Assembly: GCF_009811555.1 (NCBI RefSeq) | Contig: NZ_BLIN01000003.1 | Span: forward strand, 1,612,001-1,676,000 | Direction of reading: 5' to 3' | Source: Streptomyces caniferus | GTDB taxonomy: Bacteria > Actinomycetota > Actinomycetes > Streptomycetales > Streptomycetaceae | Length of the DNA: 64,000 bases | Shown here: piece after piece, positions 14,582 through 23,743 of the stretch | Layout of the letters: every line of letters starts with the position of its first letter | Position numbering within the stretch: the stretch's first letter is position 1 | Notes under the pieces: generated by a model | The model's input: only the letters and a program-made list of their open reading frames with translations | What the model was told of the DNA's origin: nothing | Databases searched by the model: none | Program-made: the position numbers and the translations under genes

Positions 14582-17266
14582 GTGCAGGGACGTGAACAAG
14601 AGCGGCGACATATCGAGCGGATGCTCGCCGACGCCCACCGCGGGAAGAGCAGCGCCCAACTCCTGCACGGTGAGGCCGGCATCGGCAAGACCACCCTCCT
14701 CGAGCACGCGGTCGCCCGTGCGGAAGGCATGGGCGTACTGCGGGTCGAGGGCATCGAGTCGGAGATGGAGCTCGCCTTCGGCGGGCTCCATCAGCTCTTC
14801 CTGCCGCTGCTGGACCTCATCGACCGGCTTCCCGCACCGCAGGCCGGGGCCCTACGAGCCGTCTTCGGCTTGAGCGACGAGGTCGTGCGTGATCGTCTCA
14901 CCATCGGGCTCGCCACGCTCTCACTGCTCTCCGAGGCCGCCGCGGAAAGTCCGCTGCTGTGCCTTGTCGATGACCTGCAATGGATCGACCAACCCTCCGC
15001 GGACGCACTGACCTTCACCGCCCGGCGGCTACGGGCAGAAGGCATCGCCATGCTCTTCACCACCCGCGACATCTCCCCGGAGAGCGGATCAAGGGCACTG
15101 CCCCGAGTACACGTCACCGGCATCGACCGGCAGTCGGCCGTGACACTGCTGCCCGGCCTCGCGCCCCCGGTCGCCGAGCGGATCATCGACCAGGCACAAG
15201 GCAACCCACTGGCGCTGCAAGAACTGGCCGCCGCCCTGACCCCGGCACAGCGGGCCGGACAACTGGGACCACTGGCGCTGCCAGAGACGCAGCTGACGCC
15301 GCCGAGCCAGCTGCAGGACGCGTTCACACAGCAGCTCCGCCGCCTCCCCGAGGCCACCCAGCGCATACTCGCGGTAGCCGCCGCCGACGACACGGGGAAC
15401 CTCCCCACGGTGCTCGCGGCCGCGGGCCGCCTCGGCGGAGAGATCAGGGATCTGGAGCCCGCCGAACGGGCCGGACTGATCTTCGTCTCCGCACAGAGGC
15501 TGCGATTTCGTCACCCCCTCATCCGGTTCACCGCCTACCAACAGACCCCGGTTGCCCGGCGGCTGGCGCTGCACCAAGCATTGGTGGCAGTACTGGACGG
15601 CACGCAGCACGCGCACCGACGCGCCTGGCACCTGGCCGCCGCCACGACCGGACCGGATGAGCAGGTCGCCGCAGAGCTGGAACGGGTCGCCGTGTGGGCG
15701 GGCAGCAGGCAAGCGATGGCGTCCGCCTCCGCCGCGTACGAGCGAGCCGCCCACCTCACCGCCGATACACAGCAACGCGCCCGCCGGCTGATCAACGCCG
15801 CGCAAAAGGCGAGCGAGGCCGGGCAGGACGAACGGTGCCGCGACCTCACCGAACAGGTGCCGCTGCCGCTCCAAGACCCTGGCATGGCAGCGGACTTCGC
15901 CCGCGTTCGCTCCGTGGTCGAACTGGGCTACGGCAGCCCCGGTCAAGCCGCCCGCATCCTTACCGACTGCGCTGACACGGTCGCCGCCGACCGCCCCGAC
16001 AAGATCGCCCCGTTGCTGACCGACGCGATCCACGCGGCTTTCGCCGCCGGCGACCCAGCCCTCATAGCCGAGATCAGCGTCCGTACGCCCCTCCTTCCCG
16101 TGCTGGCCGTACCCGCCCAACTGCTTGCCGGCGACATCCCCGGCGCACGTCGGACACTGGACGATCTAGTACGGGCCGGTCGGCTCGCCGGCAGCGGACT
16201 CATGGACCGGTTGATGACCGGGATCTACTGCCACCTGGTCGCCGACCACGCGGCCGCACACGAGCTGGCCGTCACCGCGGTAACCCACTGCCGCGAGCAG
16301 GGCATCGGCGGATGGCTGCCCACCACGCTGCATCTGCGCGCCCAAGTGGAACTGTCGCTCGGCCGACACGACGACGCGCACGCACACGCAACCGAAGCAC
16401 TCAGGCTGGCCGATGGCTACGACCTGGACCACCGAGCCGCCCACCTGCGCGCCCTGTTGGCGCTCCTCGCCGCCGTTCGAGGGGAGGAGCCGATGGCACG
16501 GGAACTGGCCGACCAGGCACTGGACTACACCCGTCCCCGCGATGTCGGACGAGCCACTGCGGAGGCGCTGTGGGCGCTGGGGCTCCTCGACCTCGGCCTC
16601 GGGCGAGCCCAGGCCGCGCTGGAACACTTGACCATGGCCCGGCAGGCGGCGGGTCACCCCCTCCTGGCGCGCCCCCTGTTGCCAGATCTGATCGAGGCCG
16701 CCGTTCGCGCCGGCCACCCCGAGCGGGCGCAGGAGCCCGCGCAACAGCTCACAACATGGGCGGCCGACCTCCAGCAGCCCCACTTCGCGGCGCAAGCCCG
16801 CCGATGCGCGGCCCTGACCCGCCCGGACACCCAGGCCGAGCAGCATTATCTGGCCGCCTTGAACCTGCACGACGACGGCAGCGACTTCGACCGGGCCCGC
16901 ACCGAACTGCTCTACGGCGAGTGGCTACGCCGCTCGCGACGCAAGCTCGACGCCCGCGACCACCTGCGCACCGCGATGGAACTCTTCGACCAACTGAGCA
17001 CAAAGCCATGGGCCCACCGGGCACGCACAGAACTGCAGGCAGCCGGCGAGACCCACGACCCGGCCGAGGCCCCCGACTCACCCATGAGCCGCCTGAGCAC
17101 GCAGGAACGCGAAGTCGTCCGGCTCGCAGCCACCGGGGCCACCAACCGCGAAATCGCCACGCAACTGTTCCTGAGCCCGCGCACCGTCGGACACCACCTG
17201 TACCGCGCATTTCCCAAGCTGGGCATCAGCTCACGGTCGGAACTCGCCGACCTGCTCGCTTCCTGA
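14582..17266 (+). CDS. LAL-type LuxR family transcriptional regulator with AAA ATPase domain
   Basis: The 894-residue protein starts with an ATPase domain: Walker A GEAGIGKTTLL near residue 30 and Walker B LLCLVDDLQWID near 130. A long helical TPR-like middle follows, and a C-terminal LuxR helix-turn-helix (LSTQEREVVRLAATGATNRE...LGISSRSEL). This is the LAL (large ATP-binding LuxR) class of Streptomyces pathway regulators. GTG 14582 is chosen because GGGGGGAG lies 7 bases upstream; an earlier in-frame GTG at 14540 has no ribosome site. It follows the Vat/Vgb/YciI run on the same strand and may control it, although LAL regulators also act at a distance. Confidence 0.93.
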   Translation: MQGREQERRHIERMLADAHRGKSSAQLLHGEAGIGKTTLLEHAVARAEGMGVLRVEGIESEMELAFGGLHQLFLPLLDLIDRLPAPQAGALRAVFGLSDEVVRDRLTIGLATLSLLSEAAAESPLLCLVDDLQWIDQPSADALTFTARRLRAEGIAMLFTTRDISPESGSRALPRVHVTGIDRQSAVTLLPGLAPPVAERIIDQAQGNPLALQELAAALTPAQRAGQLGPLALPETQLTPPSQLQDAFTQQLRRLPEATQRILAVAAADDTGNLPTVLAAAGRLGGEIRDLEPAERAGLIFVSAQRLRFRHPLIRFTAYQQTPVARRLALHQALVAVLDGTQHAHRRAWHLAAATTGPDEQVAAELERVAVWAGSRQAMASASAAYERAAHLTADTQQRARRLINAAQKASEAGQDERCRDLTEQVPLPLQDPGMAADFARVRSVVELGYGSPGQAARILTDCADTVAADRPDKIAPLLTDAIHAAFAAGDPALIAEISVRTPLLPVLAVPAQLLAGDIPGARRTLDDLVRAGRLAGSGLMDRLMTGIYCHLVADHAAAHELAVTAVTHCREQGIGGWLPTTLHLRAQVELSLGRHDDAHAHATEALRLADGYDLDHRAAHLRALLALLAAVRGEEPMARELADQALDYTRPRDVGRATAEALWALGLLDLGLGRAQAALEHLTMARQAAGHPLLARPLLPDLIEAAVRAGHPERAQEPAQQLTTWAADLQQPHFAAQARRCAALTRPDTQAEQHYLAALNLHDDGSDFDRARTELLYGEWLRRSRRKLDARDHLRTAMELFDQLSTKPWAHRARTELQAAGETHDPAEAPDSPMSRLSTQEREVVRLAATGATNREIATQLFLSPRTVGHHLYRAFPKLGISSRSELADLLAS

Positions 17267-17410
17267 CATCACGCCCACGTTGCCGGACCACGTTCGGCTC
17301 GGCATCGACGAGGACCTTGAAATGCCCCCGCACGAACCGCGCTCGTACTCAAGCCCACCGCCGACGCGGCGTGCGAACCTCACCCACCGGATCTGTTGAG
17401 TCGTAGACGT
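17267..17410. other. Short intergenic region after the LAL regulator
   Basis: The 144 bases hold no gene. No strong terminator hairpin is seen directly after the LAL stop. The repeat cluster at 17411 starts immediately beyond. Confidence 0.3.
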
Positions 17411-17605
17411 GTTGCGATCCTCAGTCGCTCTGAGAAGCGACCGCCACCACCGCGCAGACGACGACGCCAGCAAACGGATATATGTTGCGATCCTCGGTCG
17501 CCTTGGGGAGACCTCCACTCGAACTCGTCGTCCGCCACGCCGCCTTCGTTTCTTTTGAAGCCGAGCATCAAGGCGTTGCGATCCTCGGTTGGGGGGCGCG
17601 TCGGG
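17411..17605. repeat. Three spaced copies of GTTGCGATCCTC(A/G)GT, possibly a decayed CRISPR-like array
   Basis: GTTGCGATCCTC(A/G)GT begins at 17411, 17484 and 17575 (periods 73 and 91). In copies 1 and 2 it runs on into short inverted arms (GTCGCT...AGCGAC; GGTCGC...GAGACC), giving roughly 37-base units separated by different sequence, as in a CRISPR array. The third copy loses similarity after 15 bases. There are no cas genes nearby. A decayed array is possible, and so are chance or element-end repeats; three copies cannot settle it. Confidence 0.3.
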
Positions 17606-17608
17606 GAG

Positions 17609-17676
17609 GTCTTCGGCGTAAGCGAGGCGGGAGTGGTGGTCCAGGGCGGTGTGCAGGTAGGCGTGGCCGGCGGGTG
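17609..17676 (-). pseudogene. IS481-family transposase fragment
   Basis: Minus-strand codons read AYLHTALDHHSRLAYAEDLPD, matching the integrase-core segment of IS481 transposases (compare [20 protein letters not shown] in the copy near 21400). Only about 22 codons remain; flanks are unrelated. Confidence 0.5.
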
Positions 17677-17693
17677 GGCTCGTCGAGCGGCGT

Positions 17694-18325
17694 TCAGCGG
17701 CACAGGGTACGCAGGGTGGTGAGGCAGGCCGCGGCCCGGCGCTGCGGGTCGGTGTCGGTGCTGGCCCAGGCGATCCGGGCGTCCGGCCGGATCAGGACGG
17801 CGGTGGCGTCCCGCCAGATCGCTTGCGTCGCCTCGGAGTTGACGGTTCCCGCCCGCTGCTCCAAACCCTCCGCGGGGCACGGTGTCCGCGTCCCGCCGAG
17901 GTCCAGCAACAGTGGTCGGCCGTGGTGCATCAACGGGTGGGCGGTGGGCACGTCGGTCGCGTCGAGGGCAAGGCCGGCCAGTCGGGTGCCGTTCAGCGGG
18001 TGCGCGCCGGGTGTGGTGTCGGCGGGGAGCGGGTCGTCGAAGCCGGGATCCGGCGGGCCCACTGGCGGTTGGTCTGCGGTTCGGCGAGCGCGGCGGACCA
18101 AACCTCGCGCAGGGCGATCTGCTCCGGGCTCACCGCGGCGAACAGGGCGAGCTGCGCGCAGGTGTTGTCGATGACGGCGCGGGCGGCCGGTCGGCGCTCC
18201 GTGTCGTAGCTGTCGAGCAGTCCGTCGGGCACCCGGTCCTGGAGGGTGGCGGCCAGCTTCCAGCCCAGGTTGGTGGCGTCCTGGATGCCGAGGTTCATGC
18301 CCTGCCCACCGGCCGGGAAGAACAT
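17694..18325 (-). pseudogene. FAD-binding aromatic monooxygenase, C-terminal half, frameshifted
   Basis: The minus strand encodes the FAD-contact motif [22 protein letters not shown], then [16 protein letters not shown], as in PheA/TetX-type aromatic-ring hydroxylases. After [12 protein letters not shown] (about 18065) the frame shifts, and the C-terminal domain continues as NGTRLAGLALD, LLLDLGG and ARIAWASTDTD to TGA at 17696-17694. The N-terminal half with the nucleotide-binding fold (about 280 residues) is missing beyond 18325, where the opposite strand encodes a restriction-enzyme fragment. Truncation and frameshift make it non-functional. Intact relatives hydroxylate phenols or polyketides with NAD(P)H and O2. 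Confidence 0.78.
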
Positions 18326-18326
18326 G

Positions 18327-18554
18327 ACATTCAACGGCACCGCACGTGCCGAACATGGCGCTGACGTGCCGGTGTTCGTGGCGTCCTGCGTCTTCACACA
18401 TCCGGCCCGGGACTTCGCCGCGCGGCACGGCCTGTGCCTCATCGACGTCGACCTGCTCGGCTTCTGGAACAGCGGCACCACCCTCAGCTCCCTGGTGGAA
18501 CTCGACATCGGTCGGTCCGGAACCAATCGCAAGCTCAGCCCCGACCACGACTGA
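18327..18554 (+). pseudogene. C-terminal fragment, probable Mrr-type restriction endonuclease-like protein
   Basis: From about 18327 the plus strand reads [35 protein letters not shown] and LLGFWNSG to a TGA at 18554. The pattern (hydrophobic strand, F-A-x-x-H-G-I/L-x-L-I-D) is that of the last third of Mrr-like PD-(D/E)XK nucleases that cut modified DNA. The catalytic D...QxK would lie upstream and is absent. The fragment starts exactly where the opposite-strand monooxygenase breaks off, so a rearrangement joined two damaged genes here. Family assignment is moderate. Confidence 0.45.
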
Positions 18555-18567
18555 CGAGGGCCCCGCC

Positions 18568-19251
18568 GTGCAGGACACCGAGACCCGCATCCACGCGTGG
18601 CGCCTCGAGGAGCGCGAGTACCGGCGACAGCAGGAGCGGCGCGGCCGCCGCTTCGCCTACCCGCGCCTCACGCCCGCCCGCACCGCCCTGGTCGTCATCG
18701 ACATGGTGCCGTTCTTCGTCGACGCCAACCCCTACGCCCGAGGCATCGTCCCGAACATCCAGCAACTCGCCGACCGGCTGCGGGCGGCCGGCGGGACCGT
18801 CGCCTGGGTCCTGCCGGCGCGCACCGAACGCACCCCGGTCGGCGACGAGTTCCACGGCCCCGAGGCCGCCGAGATGTTCCGCAACTCCGGAGGCACCGGA
18901 CCGCTCCCCGGCCGGCTGTGGCCGGGCCTCACCACCGCCCCGGACGACATCTTCGTGGAGAAGAGCGCGCCGAGCGCCTTCTTCCCCGGCCGCTGCCCGC
19001 TCCCGGATCTCCTCCAGGAACGCGGCGTCGACTCCGTTCTGATCACGGGCACGGTCACGCAGGTGTGCTGCGAATCCTCGGCCCGCGACGCATGCACCCT
19101 CGGCTACCGGGTGGTGATGGTCGCCGACGCCAACGCCACCGGCCGCGACCAGGACCACAACGCCACGCTCGCCACGATCTACCGCTCCTTCGGCGACGTA
19201 CGCCCCACCGCAAAGGTCCTCGATCTGATCGACGCAGCACCGGCGCCATGA
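18568..19251 (+). CDS. Isochorismatase-family cysteine hydrolase
   Basis: The 227-residue protein has the Rossmann-like fold of the family with its Asp-Lys-Cys catalytic set: Asp in [11 protein letters not shown], Lys in [10 protein letters not shown], and Cys in [16 protein letters not shown] preceded by the usual cis-peptide region. Relatives hydrolyse isochorismate, nicotinamide or N-carbamoyl compounds; the substrate is unknown. A charged helical stretch ([15 protein letters not shown]) precedes the domain. GTG 18568 follows GACGAGGG; the frame is open upstream but overlaps the restriction fragment. Although flanked by debris, the gene is intact. Confidence 0.92.
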   Translation: MQDTETRIHAWRLEEREYRRQQERRGRRFAYPRLTPARTALVVIDMVPFFVDANPYARGIVPNIQQLADRLRAAGGTVAWVLPARTERTPVGDEFHGPEAAEMFRNSGGTGPLPGRLWPGLTTAPDDIFVEKSAPSAFFPGRCPLPDLLQERGVDSVLITGTVTQVCCESSARDACTLGYRVVMVADANATGRDQDHNATLATIYRSFGDVRPTAKVLDLIDAAPAP

Positions 19252-19951
19252 GACCCCGCCGACGTCCCAGACCCCAGCAAGCAGCCAACTAACACGCATG
19301 GCACCCGGCCAGGGCCGGGGTAAGGGGGTCCAGCCGTCCAGGCCCTGGGGCCGACTCATGCAGGGGCCTGGGACACGTCGACGTCGTTGAAGCAGCTCCT
19401 GGCAAAATGCGCGGCCGGTGGCTGAGTCGTGAAAGAGGGCTCTGGCCATCCGGGGAATGCACGGCGGCGCGGTGGCCGCCGGCCTCAGAGCGCGGGTGCG
19501 GTCGTACACGGGCAGGTAGGCGTGCCGAAGGGGCCTACTGCGCGCCGTGCTCCTCGGTGTACGGGATCGCATCCAGCTCGATCGCCTCCAGCGGCAGCAT
19601 CAGCGGCTCCTCCGAATCCGCATCCCGCAGCACCGCTGTCTAAATCTGCCGCCTGCCACCCCGCACGAACCCCATCCTCCGTCCCAACTCAGCATGCCAC
19701 CCCGGAGTTTGGTCACAAAGGTCATCCTGGGATCAAGACATCGTAGAAATCGCGGCCGCGCTCGAAAAGCTCGTGGCTTCTCAGCGTCGGGAGGCGGCCC
19801 GGCGGTGACCTGAAAAGGGACTGGCCAACCTTTTCGGCCACGGAGCGTCACCCGTCCCCAGCCCGGGCCGAGAACTGGCGACAATTGAATACGCGAGCCC
19901 ACCAGTACCGAGGCCGGAGAGGCCCGTGGGTTCAGGAAAGCCGAAGCCTGT
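19252..19951. other. 700-base stretch without a supported gene
   Basis: On the minus strand around 19538-19620 a short run (EEPLMLPLEAIELDAIPYTEE) before a stop looks protein-like and may be the tail of a lost gene, but no family is recognised. The rest shows inconsistent frames. No tRNA or clear terminator was found. Confidence 0.3.
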
Positions 19952-20250
19952 TCAGCGGGAACTCGTGGCTCGGCCCCTGTGTATCAACTGGGCGTATCCG
20001 TGGGTTCGGCCGGAACCGTGGGGTGGGGTCGCGAGGCGGCGGGCTTCGGTCGTGACCTCGGCATCGACCTGGTCCACGGTTCTGTCGCCGTATTCGAGGA
20101 CGTCGTACTCATCGTCGAGTTCGGCGAGCCGCTCAGCCAGAGGCAGCTCATGTCCGTAGCGCTGGTGGATCCGGAAAGTGAACTCCCGAGGCGTGAGCTC
20201 GCCCGCGAGCATGTGGCGTGCGAGTGCTCGGGCGACGGCTTCCTGATGGT
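19952..20250 (-). pseudogene. Conserved hypothetical protein, 5'-truncated
   Basis: About 90 codons (ARHMLAGELTPREFTFRIHQ, ELPLAERLAELDDEYDVLEY) end at 19952. The acidic, helical composition with a Leu/Asp/Tyr-rich core resembles small Streptomyces hypothetical proteins that I cannot name. Its start is lost: upstream the frame runs into the IS5 relic, at the point where that relic's homology ends, so the IS piece has replaced the promoter and first codons. Confidence 0.45.
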
Positions 20251-20552
20251 GGAGTCCACTGCCACCCGCCAGTCGATCAGCCCGTCGTCGTCCGCGCGGG
20301 CGAGCAGGACACTGAGCACGCGGTCCCAGGTCCCGTCGGCGGCCCGGCGGCGGTGACGGGCCACACGGTCTTCCAGGATCCGAACCCGGCTGGGAGGTCT
20401 CGCCAAGGAATACCGGTGCGGTACCGGTAGACGAGCACCTCCACAATGCGGCGGTGATCGGCCCACGGCCTGCCGCGACGACCGGTACTGGAGGGCAGCA
20501 GAGGTCGGCTGCGGTCCCAATGCCGGTCGGTCAGCCGGGCGTGACGAGGCAT
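20245..20552 (-). pseudogene. IS5-family transposase, N-terminal fragment with frameshift
   Basis: From ATG 20552 the minus strand reads RLTDRHWDRSRPLLPS, then YRYRTGIPWRDLPAGFGSW, which is the DUF4096/IS5 N-terminal domain. After a frameshift near 20380 it continues RRAADGTWDRVLSVLLARAD and the start of the catalytic core WRVAVDSTI, where it stops. Only about 100 of some 270 residues remain; the DDE core is gone. Confidence 0.75.
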
Positions 20553-20604
20553 CAGGATCAGACTGCAGAGGTGCTGCGCAGCCGGGCCGGTGGCCCGGCC
20601 GGGC

Positions 20605-21156
20605 TCAGTCGATCGTCTTGATCACCCGGGCGGGCACTCCCGCGACCACGGCGCCGGCCGAAACATCACGCGTGACCACCGCACCGGCAGCGACCACCGC
20701 ACCGGCGCCGATGGTCACCCCCTGCGTGATCACGGCAGCCGTCCCGATCCAGACGTCGTCCTCGATGACGATCGGGGCGAAGGAGAGGTACTCGCGGCGC
20801 TCAGCCAGGGGCAGTGGATGGCCTCCGGTGATGAGGCTGACTTTCGGGGCGATCATGACGCCGTTCCCTATACGGATGCCTCCCTTGTCCATGAAGGTGC
20901 ATCCCTGGTTGACGAAGACGTTCTCCCCGAACGTCGTGTTCAGCCCGTGCTCGGTGAAGAACGGCGGGTAGATCATCACCGACTCCGGCAGCGGGCCACC
21001 GAACACAACAGAAAGTAGTTCCGCGCGACCTTCGCTGTCGCTGAACGGAAGCACGTTCAGTCGAGACGTCGCATCGGTCACCTCCACTATCCGCTCCGCA
21101 TGACGCTCGAACTCAGGTGTCTGGACATACATGACCTGCTCTGTGCGGCTAGACAT
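20605..21156 (-). CDS. Hexapeptide-repeat sugar O-acetyltransferase (maltose/galactoside acetyltransferase type)
   Basis: The 183-residue protein has an N-terminal helical domain and a left-handed beta-helix with the catalytic His in [14 protein letters not shown], then [22 protein letters not shown] and [20 protein letters not shown]. This matches maltose O-acetyltransferase/NodL/LacA enzymes, which acetylate sugars from acetyl-CoA. ATG 21156 is taken as start; ATG 21132 is an alternative. The ORF upstream continues into an IS481 relic, so the original promoter may have been replaced. Flanked by IS remnants on both sides but itself intact. Confidence 0.9.
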   Translation of the reverse strand: MSSRTEQVMYVQTPEFERHAERIVEVTDATSRLNVLPFSDSEGRAELLSVVFGGPLPESVMIYPPFFTEHGLNTTFGENVFVNQGCTFMDKGGIRIGNGVMIAPKVSLITGGHPLPLAERREYLSFAPIVIEDDVWIGTAAVITQGVTIGAGAVVAAGAVVTRDVSAGAVVAGVPARVIKTID

Positions 21157-21165
21157 GCGCTGATC

Positions 21166-21966
21166 CCACCACCGCGCAGAGCACTCGATCAAACAACTCT
21201 GCACCGCCCAGACACAACCAATGGTTGTGGAGTGCGTCGGCGCGATAGCACGCGCCGTTGTCGGTGACGATGCGCTCAATGTGGGTGATGCTGTGAGCGG
21301 CGAACCAGACGCTGGCTCTGTGGAGGAACCTGACCGCAGTTGCTGCTTTCTCGTCGGGTAGCGCTTCGGTGTATGCGAGCCGAGAGAATCCGTCGACAGC
21401 GGAGTGCAGGTGGACGTAGCCGCCGCGCTTACTCTTGTTTTTGTGTCGGGCGACCTCACGGGCGCGGTCGCTGTTCTTGCCATGGACGCGCCAGCCGCCG
21501 CCGTCCGGGATGCGGCCAACCTTCTTCACATCGACGTGGATCATGTGCCCGGGGCGGCGAGCGGTTATTTTCTGCTGTTTTCGGTTGCTCTCGCCGTTGG
21601 GGTCGATGAACCGGCGGCGGTTCAGCCCGAGCGCGACCAAGTGCCGCGATACCGTGCGGCGACTGAGCGAGACACCTTCGGTCTGGAGCTCAACGCGATC
21701 CGCGCTGCCGACCACCTATGAGTACGACGGAGCTCCTCGATCCGGCGCACGACATTGGTGTCTGTCGCGGTCGGCTGACAGTGGGGTGTTGAGGATCGGT
21801 CCAGCAGGCCGAGCCCACCGTGGCGTCGGTAGCGGTTGACCCACTTCGACGCGCAGGCACGGGAGATGCCCATCTCGGCAGCAACATGTGAGATCGGTCG
21901 TGTGCGACATCGCTCGACAAAGCGACGTCGCCCTTCGATGGACAGCGGTGCGTTGGCGTGCGCCAT
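21166..21966 (-). pseudogene. IS481-family transposase, frameshifted and 3'-truncated
   Basis: From ATG 21966 the frame encodes the N-terminal helix-turn-helix (VAAEMGISRACASKWVNRYR) and the linker typical of IS481. Near 21700 it shifts; the second frame carries on with [36 protein letters not shown] (first catalytic Asp), [17 protein letters not shown] and [11 protein letters not shown] (second Asp). It breaks off around 21166, before the catalytic Glu. It was a standard 315-residue DDE transposase, now inactive. Confidence 0.85.
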
Positions 21967-22069
21967 GAGTGCCTTCCTGTCGACAACCGATGGCGGACCT
22001 GGCGATCCACGCAGGTCATCGAGTATGTCCGTAAGGGGCGGGCGGGTGGGCCGTGCCGCGGATCTTCCG

Positions 22070-22951
22070 TCAGCTGAACTCGGCCGCATGGTCGACGGCC
22101 CACCTCGCGAAGGTGCCGGCCGGTCGGCCAGTGAGGCGCTCAATATGATCGGTGGTGTGGTTTGACTCTGGCCGGCGCATCGAGGCGGCGATTAGCGCTT
22201 CCACGAGCCGCTCGGGACGTCCGTCTGTGAGCATCCGTGACCGTGCGAGGTCAGCGGTGACCGCTTGGAAGCGCAGACGGCGCCGGAGCGCGGCACCAAG
22301 GAGAGCGACCTGGTCGGTGCGACTTAGTACCTCGGGGCCCGTCAACAGGTGCGGTTCGAAATCCAGTGGGTTGTGCTGCGCGAGCAATACGGCTACGGCC
22401 GCATCAGCGACATCGCGCTCGTCGACGACGGCTGTGCGAGCCATGTCCGGGCCTGACACCACGTCGCCCGCCCGTAGCTGCGGCGCCCAGCCCCGCGCGT
22501 TGGACGCCAATGTGTCGCTACGTAGTACCAGGGGGCGCAGACCAGCATTGCGGAGCAGGGCTTCCATGTCCGCGTGCACCTGAACGATGGGATCACTCTG
22601 GCGGGCGGCTTCGTCGTCTATGGCTGTCGAGGACAGATAGACGACACGGGGGGCCGCTGCGACGAGTTCCGTAACCAGGTCGTGAGCACGGGCCGAATCG
22701 AGCAGTGGCCAGATCAGAAAGACGGCGTCGATGCCCACGAGTGCCGCGCGCACGGCAGCGGCGTCTGTGAGGTCGCCGACCGCCCACTCTACTCCGGGGC
22801 GCGGACCAGTCTGATCGCGCACAAGGCATCGTACGAGCGCACCGTGTGCTTGGAGACGGTCGACGACCTCACGGCCGAGGTTGCCGGCTGCGCCGGTGAC
22901 CAGGATTGATGAACGGCAAGGGGTGCCCCTGGGGCCAGTGGTATCAGGCAT
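22070..22951 (-). CDS. NmrA-like NAD(P)-binding oxidoreductase
   Basis: The 293-residue atypical SDR has an N-terminal dinucleotide fold (ILVTGAAGNLGREVVDRL), WAVGDLTDAAAVRAAL, VVYLSSTAID and VDERDVADAAVAVLL. These features are usual in NmrA/HSCARG or QOR2-like redox sensors and quinone reductases; the classical Tyr-x-x-x-Lys pair is not evident. ATG 22951 lies 45 bases from the divergent MerR start, so the MerR protein probably controls it. Likely cytoplasmic; substrate unknown. Confidence 0.92.
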   Translation of the reverse strand: MPDTTGPRGTPCRSSILVTGAAGNLGREVVDRLQAHGALVRCLVRDQTGPRPGVEWAVGDLTDAAAVRAALVGIDAVFLIWPLLDSARAHDLVTELVAAAPRVVYLSSTAIDDEAARQSDPIVQVHADMEALLRNAGLRPLVLRSDTLASNARGWAPQLRAGDVVSGPDMARTAVVDERDVADAAVAVLLAQHNPLDFEPHLLTGPEVLSRTDQVALLGAALRRRLRFQAVTADLARSRMLTDGRPERLVEALIAASMRRPESNHTTDHIERLTGRPAGTFARWAVDHAAEFS

Positions 22952-22996
22952 GATCGAGACGCTAAGGGTTCAGGTCGACATGAAGGCAAGGCGCGA

Positions 22997-23371
22997 ATGG
23001 TGAAGGCGATCGGAGAAGTAGCCGCAGAACTCGGAATCGAAGCCCACGTGCTGCGGCACTGGGAAGATGTTGGGGCACTCACCGTGCGTCGCGATGGAAA
23101 TGGCTACCGCGTCTACGACGACAGGGCTGTGGAACAGGCACGCACGGTCCTGAAACTGCGGCGTGTTGGTCTCTCGTTGCCCGAGGCCACCGCCGCCATG
23201 GCGCCGAAGAAGTCGGCGGCGCAGGCGATCGTGAGGGCCAAGATCGCTGAACTTGAAGGTCAAGTCATACAGAGGCAGGAGGCGATTGCCTTCCTGCAAC
23301 ACACCGCTGAGTGTCGGCATCGATACCTCGATGAATGTCCAGATTGCTCGACTTTCGTCCGTGAAGCCTGA
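22997..23371 (+). CDS. MerR-family transcriptional regulator
   Basis: The 124-residue protein has the winged helix-turn-helix of MerR at residues 1-70 (AIGEVAAELGIEAHVLRHWE, GYRVYDDRAV) and a coiled dimerisation helix. The C-terminal tail ECRHRYLDECPDCSTF has three cysteines that could bind metal or sense redox state. It is divergently transcribed from the NmrA-like gene with a 45-base shared promoter, the usual setting for a MerR regulator acting on a neighbour. Confidence 0.92.
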   Translation: MVKAIGEVAAELGIEAHVLRHWEDVGALTVRRDGNGYRVYDDRAVEQARTVLKLRRVGLSLPEATAAMAPKKSAAQAIVRAKIAELEGQVIQRQEAIAFLQHTAECRHRYLDECPDCSTFVREA

Positions 23372-23743
23372 GCCACCCACCCACTGGCAAGCTCAAGCGC
23401 CGAGTGGCCCCCATTTGGCTTTTCCTCACGGCGCAGCAGCAACGTGGGGCCTGCTCTGCTGTCACCAACGTCATGTCCCGCAACACCTAGCCGCCTGGCA
23501 CCGAATCTGCGCGTTTTGACTGTGCTGCGCGGGGCACACGCCTTGCAGTCCCCGACTGGCCACCCCCGTCCAGCCGGGGACTTGCGATTTCAGCTTCAAG
23601 GCTGAGGTGTCCCTTGCCGCTTCATGCAGGCGCCATCGTCATCGGCGGCACCGCGTGGGAGGCACAAGTGCCGGCCGGATGCCAAGGGGCGCAGCTTGCG
23701 GCTGGGGAGGGCCGGGCGCCCCGGCCCTCCCTGCCCGGCTCGG
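23372..23743. other. Intergenic region between MerR and transglutaminase
   Basis: The 372 bases separate two genes whose 3' ends converge. No gene or family resemblance is supported. No obvious strong hairpin with T-tract was found. Confidence 0.3.

Noticed and set aside
18346..18567. Restriction-like fragment and isochorismatase as one long protein
   Set aside because: They are in different frames, and the restriction fragment has its own TGA at 18554 before GTG 18568.
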